Positions 27,853-37,584 of a stretch of DNA of 64,000 nucleotides are shown one piece after another. The notes beneath the pieces are model-generated. The model did not search any database and was not told the origin of the DNA. It saw only the letters and a list, made by a program, of their open reading frames with translations. The first letter of the stretch is position 1, and each line of letters opens with the position of its first letter. A program made the position numbers and the translations under genes. The stretch lies in NCBI GenBank assembly GCA_014237855.1, contig JABACD010000014.1, forward strand, positions 26,951 through 90,950. The letters run 5' to 3'. The stretch comes from Planctomycetota bacterium. Its GTDB lineage: Bacteria; Planctomycetota; UBA1135; GCA-002686595.

Positions 27853-29637
27853 TTGGAGCCTGAGACCGGGCTCGAGGTAAGCGATGGGCGAGAGCCCGAG
27901 ACCGTCTCGTCTTCAACGAGTCGTTCCTGGATTGTCTCCTGGTGGTTTCAGGCCTCGCTGGTGTTCGTCCTGGCGCTGACCGCGCGTTTGATCTTCATTG
28001 CCCAGGCGGCGGAGACCGACTACCCCGCCCAGCTCTCCTTCATGCAGGATGCTCGCTACTACGCGAGCTGGTCGGAACGCATCGCTGACGGAGAGCTGGT
28101 GGGCAAGCACAGTTTCTTCATGGGGCCGCTCTACCCCTACAGCTTGGCGGCTGTCAGCGCCGTCGTCGACGGGCAGCCGGTTCAGGTCTCGACGGCTGAT
28201 GGGGGAGGCAAGACCTACGACTACAGTCACGTCTTCATCATGCAGGCGGTCCTGGGCAGCCTCAGCTGCCTCTTGGTCATGGCCTTGGGACGCATGCTCC
28301 TCGGAGGATGGCAGGGGCTGATTGCCGGGCTCTGCGCCGCCGGCTACCGCGTCTTCATCTACTACGACGGGTTGTTGATGCCTGCGACCCAGGGATTATT
28401 CGTGAGCCTGCTGGCCATCGTGCTGTTGCTTTGGGCAGCCAGGAGCGGGGCTTCCTGGCTCTGGCTTTGTGCCGGTATGGCGATTGGGCTTGCCGCCCTG
28501 TCCAAGGGACCGGCCCTCCTGCTCCTGCCCGGAGTGTGGCTGTGGTGCTTCCTGGGTTTCTCAGATCTGAACGGTAGGGCTCGCTTGAAGCGGGCACTGC
28601 TCGTTGGTGCAGGTTGCTTGCCCCTCGTGCTCCTCGCTACCGTGCACAATCGTACTGCCGACGGAGATACGGTACTGATCACCTCGAACGCGGGATCAAA
28701 CCTGTGGATAGGAAATGGGCCCGGCGCTTCCGGTGCCCACGCGGGCGTGAGCTCGGAGTTCGAGAGCTCAAAGCTGGACTTCTACGCCTTCGACAAGGAC
28801 CGCCCGAAGAGCGAGCCGCCGGCATCTGAGGTCTCCAGCACGCTCTCGCGAGATACTCGCAAGTACATGTCTTCAGACCCTGGTCGTGCCCTGGCACTGC
28901 TCTGGAAGAAGTTCCGCATGTTCTGGAACAAGGTCGAGATTGGTACGACGGACCACTTCTACTTCTACGCCAGATCGGCTTCGCTCCTGCGGATGCCGAC
29001 TCCTGGGTTCGGCTTGCTGGTTCCGCTTGGAATCGTTGGTTTCATTCTGACCTTGAAGCGCTGGCGCCAGTTCTGGCCACTGCAGTGGCTTGTCATCACG
29101 CAGAGCCTGACCTTCACATCCTTTTTCGTGCTCGGGCGCTATCGGTTTGCTGCAGTGGCGTGCCTGATCGTTTTTGCCTTGGCTGCGCTGGACTGGGCCA
29201 TGAAGGCTGCGCGAGCTGAGCGCTGGGGTGCACTGGTCGGCGCTGCGGTGTTGCTGGGTCTCTCGTCGTGGTTCGTCCACGCGCCAATTGCCGGTATGGG
29301 GCGTGATCGGGGTATGGCGAACCAGCTCTATCTGCTCGCTCAGCTCGAAGAATCACGCGGTGGAGCCGCTCAGGAACTCTACAGGAACGCCCTGGCAGAG
29401 TCCTGGCGAGAGGGGGACCTCTCGCTTCGACAGCAGGCAGTCTCTCATCTACGCGTAGGAGATGAATATGCCAGGGAGACCCGGTTCAAGCGCGCACTGG
29501 CGGAGTACGAGCAGGCACTCGAGGCCTGTGGGGCGATGTCCATGCACTTTCGTTACCGATCTCCGCTACTAGATGACTTGAATGGACGTATCAAGCTGGT
29601 CCAGGGGCAACAGGCTGCGCGTCGTGGCGACGGTTGA
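27853..29637 (+). CDS. GT-C family glycosyltransferase (PMT/ArnT-like) with TPR-like tail
   Basis: 594 residues from a TTG start immediately after the upstream TAG. About ten hydrophobic segments follow a short cytoplasmic N-terminus. The first large loop (MQDARYYASWSERIADGEL and FFMGPLYPYSLA) is typical of ArnT/PMT-type enzymes that use polyprenyl-phosphate sugars, with catalytic Asp in QDARYY. The C-terminal roughly 110 residues (YLLAQLEESRGGAAQELYRNAL and FKRALAEYEQALEACG) look like TPR helices. The acceptor is unknown; pairing with a sulfatase-like lipoprotein suggests surface glycan or protein modification. Confidence 0.85.
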   Translation: MEPETGLEVSDGREPETVSSSTSRSWIVSWWFQASLVFVLALTARLIFIAQAAETDYPAQLSFMQDARYYASWSERIADGELVGKHSFFMGPLYPYSLAAVSAVVDGQPVQVSTADGGGKTYDYSHVFIMQAVLGSLSCLLVMALGRMLLGGWQGLIAGLCAAGYRVFIYYDGLLMPATQGLFVSLLAIVLLLWAARSGASWLWLCAGMAIGLAALSKGPALLLLPGVWLWCFLGFSDLNGRARLKRALLVGAGCLPLVLLATVHNRTADGDTVLITSNAGSNLWIGNGPGASGAHAGVSSEFESSKLDFYAFDKDRPKSEPPASEVSSTLSRDTRKYMSSDPGRALALLWKKFRMFWNKVEIGTTDHFYFYARSASLLRMPTPGFGLLVPLGIVGFILTLKRWRQFWPLQWLVITQSLTFTSFFVLGRYRFAAVACLIVFALAALDWAMKAARAERWGALVGAAVLLGLSSWFVHAPIAGMGRDRGMANQLYLLAQLEESRGGAAQELYRNALAESWREGDLSLRQQAVSHLRVGDEYARETRFKRALAEYEQALEACGAMSMHFRYRSPLLDDLNGRIKLVQGQQAARRGDG

Positions 29638-29739
29638 CCCGGGCCCGTCCAGGTGAGCGTCGAATCGAACGCCTTGGCTTGGCGGGTGCCTTCTAGGGGG
29701 TTATCTTCCCCTCTTCGCTTTTCCTCCTCAGCACTCTAG

Positions 29740-32700
29740 ATGCAACTCCACGAGATCCGGCCGGGCAAGCTTCGTGCCGTCAGACACCTTCTTCCCTGGG
29801 GCTGCATGCTGGCGGCCCCCCTGATCGCGTTCGGGCAGGATGACGATCAAGGCGGGGAAGGGGAGGGGCAGCAGCGTTCTGGAGCCATCGCGGACGAGCT
29901 GCAACACGTGGACCCGACCCTGGACGGTTGGCAAACGGAGGTGCTGCAGGGGAAGGCCAAGGACATGGTCTACGAGTTCCTGCAGCGGACCTACGCTTCT
30001 GGGCAACGTACCCAGGAGGCGTTCAGTGACCTCATCTCCGAGGGCTTCGAAGGAGCGACGAGCCTGAGACCAAAGGGGATGCAGCCCATTGAGCTTGCAG
30101 GTGGGACCCTGGTCTTTCGGCCTGAGCTATGGGACCCGGACCTGGAGCCAGCATCCTCCCTCGCTGGTCAGATCGAAGACCTCTGTGGTGCCCTGGGGTC
30201 CGCTGGGGGGCTGCGGTTCGCCGTGAAGATGGTGCAGTGCCGAGAGCTGGAGGACGAGCTCTTCGAGGCCGAGGCCTGGATTCAGGTCGATGGGCGAAGC
30301 GAAGAGGGAGCGGTCCAGCAGAACTTTGCATGGCACATGCGCTTTGAGTTGGGCGAGGAGGATCGAGCAATGTTGCGCTCGATTGAACTCCGAGACTTCT
30401 CCGAGGTTCATACCAGCGGTCCATACTTCACCGAGCTGACCGAGTTCGTTCTCGGCGATCTGCCCTTCTTCGAGCGAGAGCTCTCCCTCGGAGTGGATGA
30501 TTACCACTACAAGGTGGATCGCCTGACCGGGAATTCCTTCCTCGGTAGCCAAGGGCTGGCACTGGGAGATGTCAACGGCGATGGGCTCGATGACCTCTAC
30601 CTGTCACAGCAGGGCGGGATGCCCAATCGGCTGTTGCTACGCAACGCGGATGGCACCTTGCGAGACTTCACCAAGGAGTCAGGAACAGGCTTGCTTGACA
30701 ATACGCGCAGCTCCCTGATCCTGGACATGGACGGTGACGGAGACCAAGACCTGGTACTGGCCATCGGCCCGAATGTGATCTTGCTCTACAACGACGGAGA
30801 GCTGCATTTCGACGAGCATGTGTTCCTGGGCAATGATGTGCCCACGGATATCTTCTCGCTGAGTGCCGCAGATCCTGATGGAGACGGTGATCTCGACATC
30901 TACGCCTGCAGGTACATCGACAACGGAATCATGGGGGGGAACCCGACGCCCTACCACGACGCGAACAATGGTTCCCCGAACCTGTACTGGCGAAATGAGG
31001 GCGACCGGAAGTTCAAGGATGCTACTGAAGAGGTGGGGCTGGGAGTGAACAACGCCAAGTTCAGCCTGGCTTCGATCTGGGAGGACTTCGACTCCGACGG
31101 GGATCTCGACCTGTACGTGGCCAATGACTTCGGACGGAACACGCTCTATCGCAACGACGGGGAGCGATTCGCTGAAGTGGGGGTGTCCTCTGGTGCCGGG
31201 GAGACCGCCGCAAGCATGGGGCTCTCCTGCAGCGACATTGACCTCGACGGAGACATGGATGTCCTCGTGAGCAACATGTTCTCTGCCGCTGGAAGGCGGG
31301 TTGTCCCCAATCAAGAGAAGTTCATGGGCGGGGCTCACCCGACCGTGCATCAATTCTTCGAACGGCATGCACGTGGCAACACTCTCCTGGTCAATCGTGG
31401 TGATGGAAGCTTCGAGGATACCACCGAGGTCGCAGGCATAGAGCTGGGACGCTGGGCCTGGGGAGGCCGCTTTGTCGACTTCAATGGTGATGGCTACGAG
31501 GACATGTACGTCCCCAACGGATTCGTCACGGGGCCGGATGAGGACGACTTGTGAAGCTTCTTCTGGCGACGCGTGACGTCGCAATCTCCGGCAGATGCGA
31601 GCAGATCCGAAGAGTACGAGAGCGCATGGGATGCGATTCAAGACCTGGTGATGGAGCAGGGAGGTTCCTGGAGTGGTCGAGAACGGAACTGTGCCTACCT
31701 GAACCTCGGAGATGGACGCTTTGTGAACGTCTCGGCGGTCTCGGGTGCGGACTACATCGACGACTCGCGTGCGGTCGTACGGATCGACTGGGATGGAGAT
31801 GGAGATCTCGATCTATTGCTGAAGGGGCGCACGGCTCCGCGACTACGGGTCCTCCGCAACGAGGACTCCAGCGGTAGTCACTTCCTGCAAGTGGCCCTGA
31901 CGGGAAGTGGCGCCAATCGTGATGCGATTGGAGCCCTCGTCCAGGTCCGGGCTGGCGGCAAGCTGTACACACGGCGGCTCTACGCTGGAGATGGCTTCCT
32001 TTCGCAGTCTTCCAAGGTCTTGCACTTTGGGCTGGGCAAGGCAGAGCAGGTCGAGTCAGTATCGGTCCACTGGCCGGACGGCACCACGGAGTCCTTCGAG
32101 GCCCCTGGCATCAATGTTCGCCTGCGTCTTGTACAGGGGGAGGGCGTGCCCGAACCCCTGGCTGTTATCACGACACCTGCCTTCGGTGTTGCCGAGAGCA
32201 AGGTCGTCTCCAGGCGTGAAGAGCCCGTCCGGCGAATTCCCCTGGTGCAGAAGCTCCCAGTGGCTGCCCTGCACATCCCCGGGTTCGAAGATCAGGTGCG
32301 AAAGGTCTCGGATCTTTCGGGCTCGCCAGTCTTGATCAATCTCTGGGCTAGCTGGTGCCAGAACTGCCTGATAGAGATGGGGCACTTCAAGAAGCGGCAG
32401 GCGGAGCTGAGCGCCCAGGGCCTGCAGATCATCACGATGACAACGGACGAGGAGGAGGCCTATCCCGCGGCGAAGAAGATCCTCGAGCGATATGGCCTCA
32501 CCGAGGGCGCCGGATATGTGGACGAGTCCCTGCAGGCTACATTGGATATCCTGTTTGGCGAGATCCTTGGGAAGACCACTCTCGCCGCTCTTCCAGCCAG
32601 CCTGTTGATTGATTCGAGTGGGCAGGGAGTGGTTTTCTACAATGGGCCGGTCGAGGTGGACACCCTGCTGGCAGATCTGAACACGCTCTCCGGGATGCAG

Positions 32701-32904
32701 ACCGCTAATCCGACCAACCTCGAGTTCTTTGGCGGGGTATGGCTTACAGCCCGCAAGCGTGCACTCGGAATGATGCGACGATCCTTCAAGCGCTTGGGGC
32801 TCGAGGATATGCGGGCCTACTACCGCGAGCTTGGGCAGGCGCGTCGCAAGTACCTCGAGGAGCTGCAGGGTGGGAAGCAGCCCAACCCCGAGGGCGGTCA
32901 GTAG
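29740..32904 (+). CDS. FG-GAP/ASPIC-UnbV thioredoxin-domain protein, probable selenoprotein (in-frame UGA at 31552-31554)
   Basis: Read through one UGA, this is a 1054-residue exported protein with a signal-like N-terminus ending near AAPLIAFGQ. FG-GAP repeats fill about 270-600 (DVNGDGLDDLYLS, DMDGDGDQDLVL, DIDLDGDMDVLV). The UGA is codon 605, in VTGPDEDDL-U-SFFWRRV. The frame continues without shift into an ASPIC/UnbV domain (SGANRDAIGALVQVRAGGK; YAGDGFLSQSSKVLHFGLG) and a thioredoxin domain with LINLWASWCQNCLIEM (Cys873, Cys876). The paralogue at 7714-10872 has the same architecture uninterrupted, with Glu at the UGA column and no CxxC. Domain continuity on both sides and a SECIS-like hairpin argue for Sec insertion rather than a pseudogene. 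A nonsense mutation is the main alternative. Confidence 0.82.
31555..31582 (+). promoter_or_regulatory. bacterial SECIS-like hairpin of the ASPIC gene
   Basis: GCGACG (31566-31571) pairs perfectly with CGUCGC (31577-31582) around the five-base loop CGUGA (31572-31576). The loop starts 17 bases after the UGA and has G-U at positions 2-3, as in the other three UGA genes of the window. Confidence 0.75.
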
Positions 32905-32905
32905 A

Positions 32906-34237
32906 TCAATCAGTTGATGCGGGTTCTGACGTGACTCGGGGCTCTAGCCGCCGAGAGACGAGGTCAACCAGGTATCCGATCAGGGTTGACTCCACCAGGA
33001 GGATCAGGGCGACCGAGGCGAAGTAGTAGCGTGCCCAGTCGAGGGGAAGCCACAGGGTCGTGCCAATCACGGTGACCAGCACAGCCACGATCAGTACTCT
33101 CGCAGACCGTGCACGCTCGGGTACCCTGCGTAGCGCAAGGGTCAGGGCTGCCAGCATGCCGGCACAGATCCACAGCGGTCCTCCCGGCACCCTCGTCGTG
33201 GCTCGAACGGGCTCGTGATCAAAGCCGAGCCTTGTCACCGCGAGGTCTACTTGCTCGGAGAGGGCCCTCGAGACTACTCCTCCCGAAGCCTCCCAGCGTT
33301 CCTGCTGGAAGCCCATGTGCTTCTCCCAGAAGGCGAGCACCTCAGAGAAGTGATCGAGGGGGTGGGACCAGAGATAGGGGAACCAGGCAATCAGTGTCAG
33401 GGTGGCGATCGCCCCAACAGCGATCCAGGAGACCAGCAGCTTCTTCCAGGGGTAGGAGCCTCCGCTACCTGGAAAGATCAGCGGTAGGGAGAGGGCGACG
33501 AAGATGGGGGCCAGGGCGCCGTTGAGCTTCGTCGCCGTGCACAGACCAGCCAGGAGCCCTAGCGCGAGGAGCATCGCTCTGCGTCGATTGGGCCCGAGAT
33601 CTCCTCGGATGGCCGGAGCACCCAGGATCAGGCAGGCCAGGCAGCCGAGTAGCAGGAGGACCATACCCAGATCAGGTCGGGCCATGTGTGACCATTCACG
33701 GACGAGGGGGTGAAACAGCCAGCCCGCCATCGCGACGCTACCAGCAAGCCAGCCGCCCAGATTGCGAGCGATCAGGAAGATGAGCACAGCGCAGGCGGCA
33801 CTGATCGCGGCAACGAGCAGGCGTGCGCGCTCGATTGCTGCTGCGAGTGGGCGAATTGCCTCGCTCGCCTCTCGCTGGTCGCCACGGTTGTATCGGAAGA
33901 AGAGCAGGGGGTCGATGGACTCGGGTGCGACTGAGCTACAGGCTGCTCCCCAGATCCACTTGTGGAATCCTGGGTTTGGCCAGCCAAAGGTCGTCGCCTG
34001 TACGCCTTGCCGCCAGGGATCTTCCTGCACCTTGCCGTTGAGCACGTCGAGCTCTGCCCCCGGCGGTCGCTCCCCGCCCAGCTGTCGATAGTGCACCACG
34101 GAGATTGCGGTCCACTCGGCCTCGTCGGTTCCATCGGGGGCCGGCAGACTCAGGGCATCCGTCGCCTTCCAGGAGATCGCGAAGAGCAGGATCAAGAGAA
34201 CGAATCCCTGCAACGTGCCTTCTCGACGATTGGTCAT
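32906..34237 (-). CDS. GT-C family glycosyltransferase (PMT-like)
   Basis: About 443 residues; the start MTNRREG at 34237 immediately precedes the first hydrophobic segment (FVLLILLFAISW), and the longer frame overlaps the upstream gene. The first periplasmic loop begins APDGTDEAEWTAI, carrying the acidic pair expected at the active site of this superfamily. Eight to ten membrane segments follow, with MARPDLGMVLLLLG and TKLNGALAPIFVAL typical of the DUF2079/PMT_2 type. It is the last gene of a four-gene minus-strand operon. Its stop lies one base from the stop of the convergent ASPIC gene. Confidence 0.82.
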   Translation of the reverse strand: MTNRREGTLQGFVLLILLFAISWKATDALSLPAPDGTDEAEWTAISVVHYRQLGGERPPGAELDVLNGKVQEDPWRQGVQATTFGWPNPGFHKWIWGAACSSVAPESIDPLLFFRYNRGDQREASEAIRPLAAAIERARLLVAAISAACAVLIFLIARNLGGWLAGSVAMAGWLFHPLVREWSHMARPDLGMVLLLLGCLACLILGAPAIRGDLGPNRRRAMLLALGLLAGLCTATKLNGALAPIFVALSLPLIFPGSGGSYPWKKLLVSWIAVGAIATLTLIAWFPYLWSHPLDHFSEVLAFWEKHMGFQQERWEASGGVVSRALSEQVDLAVTRLGFDHEPVRATTRVPGGPLWICAGMLAALTLALRRVPERARSARVLIVAVLVTVIGTTLWLPLDWARYYFASVALILLVESTLIGYLVDLVSRRLEPRVTSEPASTD

Positions 34238-34247
34238 GGCCAGGTTC

Positions 34248-36071
34248 CTAGCGTGGTCCGAGGAGGCCGATCCCAAAGCGGGTCGTTGGTTGGAGGGGAG
34301 GGTCGCCACGCAGCCAGTCTGGCTGATAGCGCCTTGTTGCATAGCGCATCAGCTTCTCACCGTAGTGTGTACCGAAGAGCGGAAAGCCGTACTCGCTGGT
34401 GTCCTTGTGCACCAGGACGACTGCAGCGGCCGGGGGCGCCTCGCGGAGGTCACGAAGGATCTCTTCCTCTCCGAAGAGCTCGAGCTCCGGCGGCATGAAG
34501 TTCACGTGCCGGGTCGGCGAACGCCTGCGGCTCAGGTAGTTGGCCATGATGCCCTCGGGCATGACGAGGACTGTCTGACTCGTGCCGACGCGCTCATCGA
34601 TCACCCCCAGGAGGTCATTGACGAAGACCGCCCGGGGAGGGGCAGCCCGAAAGCTGTCTTGGCCTGAGCCGACCGTGATCGTCTTCTCTGAGAATGACTG
34701 TTCACTCATCAGCCAGTAGGCAGAGGCGGTGATGCCAATCATGGTGATCACGGCCACGCGAAGCACCAGGCCATCAGAGCTTCTAGGACCAAAGAGTCTC
34801 GGAACCCACCCTAAGAGCACCGCAGCAAAGAGTGCTGCGCCGGCGACCGCCAGTGCAAAGCCGTAGTGAGCGAGCATGGCGATCAAGATCATCTTGAGCG
34901 TCATCAGGAAAGCGAAGAGAGCAAAGCCTGCTCGCTCGCCCCAGGTCCTGGAGCCCTTACGCCAGGCCAGGACAGATGCAACCACGAGAGCGACCAGCGC
35001 GAAGAGCGGCATGAAGCGCGCAATCAAGAGCCAGTCCAGTGGTGTCCATTCGGAGCGCGCAAAGACTGCGATCAGGACTGCAGCGTATGCCAGCGCAAGG
35101 CCAACTCGCAGCGCAAGCGAAGCACGTCGCTGCCAGAGGTCCAAGAGGGCGGCTGGGGCGATGATGGCGAGCAGCTTTCCGGCACTGCTGAAGAGCGCTC
35201 CAAGGTTCTCGGGTATCCGATCGATTCCCATGTAGGCCTTGTAGAAGAAGAGCTCGGATGCCTGGCTGGCGAAGATGCCTGTCCAGGATCCGAGGGTTCC
35301 GTAGAGCGCTTCTCCAAAGGGCATGGCCGTGGCCAGGAGACAACATGCCAGGGTGGGCACCAGCACCATCGTTCCCGCCATCAGTGCGAGTCTCTTACCG
35401 ATCCCTGCTTCTCCGCTTCGTAGGGCAAGAATGAGAATCCAGGCTATAGCTCCGCCGGTGGCCACGAAGATCTCTGCCTTGGTCAGAAAGCCGAGCCCCA
35501 GGAAGAGCCCTGCTGCCACGGCCCAGGCGTTAGCTCCCTTGCTACGGGCTCGCAGTGCGCAGGTAAAGGCCAACAGGCCCAGCATGAGCCCATGTGTGAG
35601 CTCGTGAGAGTAGGGCGCAATGAAGTTGTAGTTGCCAATTCCAGGGTAGTGTCCGCAGGCGAAGATCAGCTCGAAGGCCAGGAGGGTCACTCCAGCTGCA
35701 ATTGGTCCACCGATACTTCTCGTGCGTGTGTGCAGGAGCCAGCCGAACAGCGCGGTCTGGATCACGTTCACGATGGTGAGCGTCTGTAGACTCACACCTG
35801 CAACGAGGAACCAGAGGGCATTCCAGTAGGGGGAGAGAGGGCCGTTGAAGTAGGCGATGTCTCGATAGAGCACCTCACCCTCGGTAATTCTCCACGGGAC
35901 GTAGAGCTCTCGTCCAAAGTCGACCAGCACGTCATTCCAGGCACCCCATCCGCGCCAGAGAAGCACCGGGTACAAGAAGATAGCCAGCAGTGTCAGCCCC
36001 AGCCCTATGCGTCTCTCGACGCAGGAATCGGACACCGTGGCAGCTGGGGACTGGCTTGCGGCTCCGTTCAC
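34248..36071 (-). CDS. large polytopic membrane protein, probable GT-C glycosyltransferase
   Basis: 607 residues with about twelve hydrophobic segments. The start is GTG at 36071, overlapping the TGA of the upstream sulfatase-like gene by four bases (GTGA), which suggests translational coupling. The first loop (VDFGRELYVPWRITEGEVLYRDIAYFNGPLSPYW) is the usual GT-C extracytoplasmic active-site region. The last 130 residues are soluble, with RRSPTRHVNFMPPELELFGEEE resembling the C-terminal domain of related PMT-like proteins. The donor and acceptor cannot be told. Confidence 0.8.
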   Translation of the reverse strand: MNGAASQSPAATVSDSCVERRIGLGLTLLAIFLYPVLLWRGWGAWNDVLVDFGRELYVPWRITEGEVLYRDIAYFNGPLSPYWNALWFLVAGVSLQTLTIVNVIQTALFGWLLHTRTRSIGGPIAAGVTLLAFELIFACGHYPGIGNYNFIAPYSHELTHGLMLGLLAFTCALRARSKGANAWAVAAGLFLGLGFLTKAEIFVATGGAIAWILILALRSGEAGIGKRLALMAGTMVLVPTLACCLLATAMPFGEALYGTLGSWTGIFASQASELFFYKAYMGIDRIPENLGALFSSAGKLLAIIAPAALLDLWQRRASLALRVGLALAYAAVLIAVFARSEWTPLDWLLIARFMPLFALVALVVASVLAWRKGSRTWGERAGFALFAFLMTLKMILIAMLAHYGFALAVAGAALFAAVLLGWVPRLFGPRSSDGLVLRVAVITMIGITASAYWLMSEQSFSEKTITVGSGQDSFRAAPPRAVFVNDLLGVIDERVGTSQTVLVMPEGIMANYLSRRRSPTRHVNFMPPELELFGEEEILRDLREAPPAAAVVLVHKDTSEYGFPLFGTHYGEKLMRYATRRYQPDWLRGDPPLQPTTRFGIGLLGPR

Positions 36072-37543
36072 CCGTCGTCCTCGTCTTCGGTGCCCAGGTA
36101 GCCGAGGTCGGTCAGGGCCGAGCGCATGTCGTCGGTCAGCTCGATGGAGTTGGGCGGGCGTAGCTTCAGCGTGGACTTGAGATCGTAGGCGCGGCGAATG
36201 GCGCTGTTGAGGTCGAGTTCGCCCCGTTCCCGCCTGTCCTGGGAATGCTCCGTCAGCGGAGAGATGACCTCCGCTGGGTCTTCCCGTGGGTTGGATTGCA
36301 GGTCGAAGTACACCGTGGGAGAGAGCTCATTGAAGCGAAAGACCTTTCGCTCGTTGGAGCGTAGTGCACGTTGGTCTCCACCGTCGATGAAGAGTCCGCT
36401 GAGTGCATCCCGTGGAGCCATCTCGCGTCCGGCAAGAAGCGGAGCCAGGTCGTGGCCCTGTGTGACGAGGCTCGAGGGTCCACCGGTGAAGCCGATAATG
36501 GTGGGCATGATGTCAGTGATCTGAACCTGGTCTCCGACAACCTGACGATCATCGATCTCTCCCTGCCAGGAGACGATCAGCGGAACCCTGAGCACTTCAT
36601 CGAAGAGCGTCTTGTTGTGTCCCTTGAAGCCATGTTCAAAGAACTCCTCCCCGTGATCCGAAGTCAGGATGACCAGGGTGTTCTCCATCATCCCGCGCTG
36701 ATCGAGGTCATCGAAGATGTCTCGGATGATGTCATCTGTGAAGCGAATCTCGGCGTCATAGAGCCCGAGTACATGGGCGAGGTCCGCAGGCTTCATACCT
36801 GGGCGAATCTCCGGGTTGGACATCAGCCTCCCGTCTGCTGGTCCTGCGTAGTTACTATCCACGAAGAGCTGCGCATACTCAGCGGGTGGGGTGAAGTCGT
36901 AGTGGACATCCCAGAGATGCAAGAACAGGAAGTAGGGCTCCGCAGCGGCCTCGCGTCCAGCTGCCCAGGAGCTGACCTTCTCGCGTGTTCGTGGCCCGGT
37001 GATGTCGTGGTGCGACGGGCCATCTGGAGTGCCGGCGGAGCTGCGGACCTCATCGTCACCGGCTGCATCTGGTGTGGTTGTCATGCAGCTCTCGTAGACA
37101 TCAAAGCCCTGACCGAGTCCAAAGGTCGGGTGCAGGTAGGGGCCACCGAAGAAACCAGCCGTGTGGTAGCCCGCGTCTGATAGCAATTCAGCGAGGGTGA
37201 CATGATCGTCAGAGAGCGACTTCCCATTGTCGATCAGTCCATGAGTCGGGCCCAGGAGGCCGGTGAACATGGCGGCGTGGGAGGGTAGTGTCCAGGAAGT
37301 CGTGCTGACCGCGTTCTCGAACCTGACTCCGCCCTCGGCGAGTGAGTCGATGAAGGGCGAAGTGTCGCGACCGTATCCGTAGCAGCCCAGGTGATCGGGC
37401 CGCAGACTGTCGATCGAGATGAAGATCACATTGGGAGGCTGACGTGGGCCATCGGAGCCGCCACAGCTGGCGAAGATCACCATGCCCAGCAGGGCGAGTG
37501 TGAGGTGCGCACTCGCACCAATCCATCTACATCGAGTCGGCAT
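36068..37543 (-). CDS. sulfatase-superfamily lipoprotein
   Basis: About 491 residues. The start MPTRCRW at 37543 is preferred over the TTG at 37588, which overlaps the upstream gene; it yields a lipoprotein signal ending in MVIFASC. Motifs: PPNVIFISIDSLRPDHLGCYGY, then SWTLPSHAAMFTGLLGPTHG at the nucleophile site (Thr, not Cys), and TSDHGEEFFEHGFKGHNKTLFDEV. It ends with the MRSALTDLGYLG helix common to the group. It follows the STT3-like gene by 41 bases and overlaps the next gene by four. Probable substrate is an envelope glycan phospho- or sulfo-ester. Confidence 0.88.
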   Translation of the reverse strand: MPTRCRWIGASAHLTLALLGMVIFASCGGSDGPRQPPNVIFISIDSLRPDHLGCYGYGRDTSPFIDSLAEGGVRFENAVSTTSWTLPSHAAMFTGLLGPTHGLIDNGKSLSDDHVTLAELLSDAGYHTAGFFGGPYLHPTFGLGQGFDVYESCMTTTPDAAGDDEVRSSAGTPDGPSHHDITGPRTREKVSSWAAGREAAAEPYFLFLHLWDVHYDFTPPAEYAQLFVDSNYAGPADGRLMSNPEIRPGMKPADLAHVLGLYDAEIRFTDDIIRDIFDDLDQRGMMENTLVILTSDHGEEFFEHGFKGHNKTLFDEVLRVPLIVSWQGEIDDRQVVGDQVQITDIMPTIIGFTGGPSSLVTQGHDLAPLLAGREMAPRDALSGLFIDGGDQRALRSNERKVFRFNELSPTVYFDLQSNPREDPAEVISPLTEHSQDRRERGELDLNSAIRRAYDLKSTLKLRPPNSIELTDDMRSALTDLGYLGTEDEDDG

Positions 37544-37584
37544 CGGGAGTGTTCTGGTCACGTTTGTAGGAGGAATCGAGGAGC

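Noticed and set aside
31552..31554. UGA in the ASPIC gene as a plain nonsense mutation
   Set aside because: Both halves are intact with the paralogue's domain order, and the hairpin has the same spacing and loop rule as the AhpD-like gene; kept as the main alternative.
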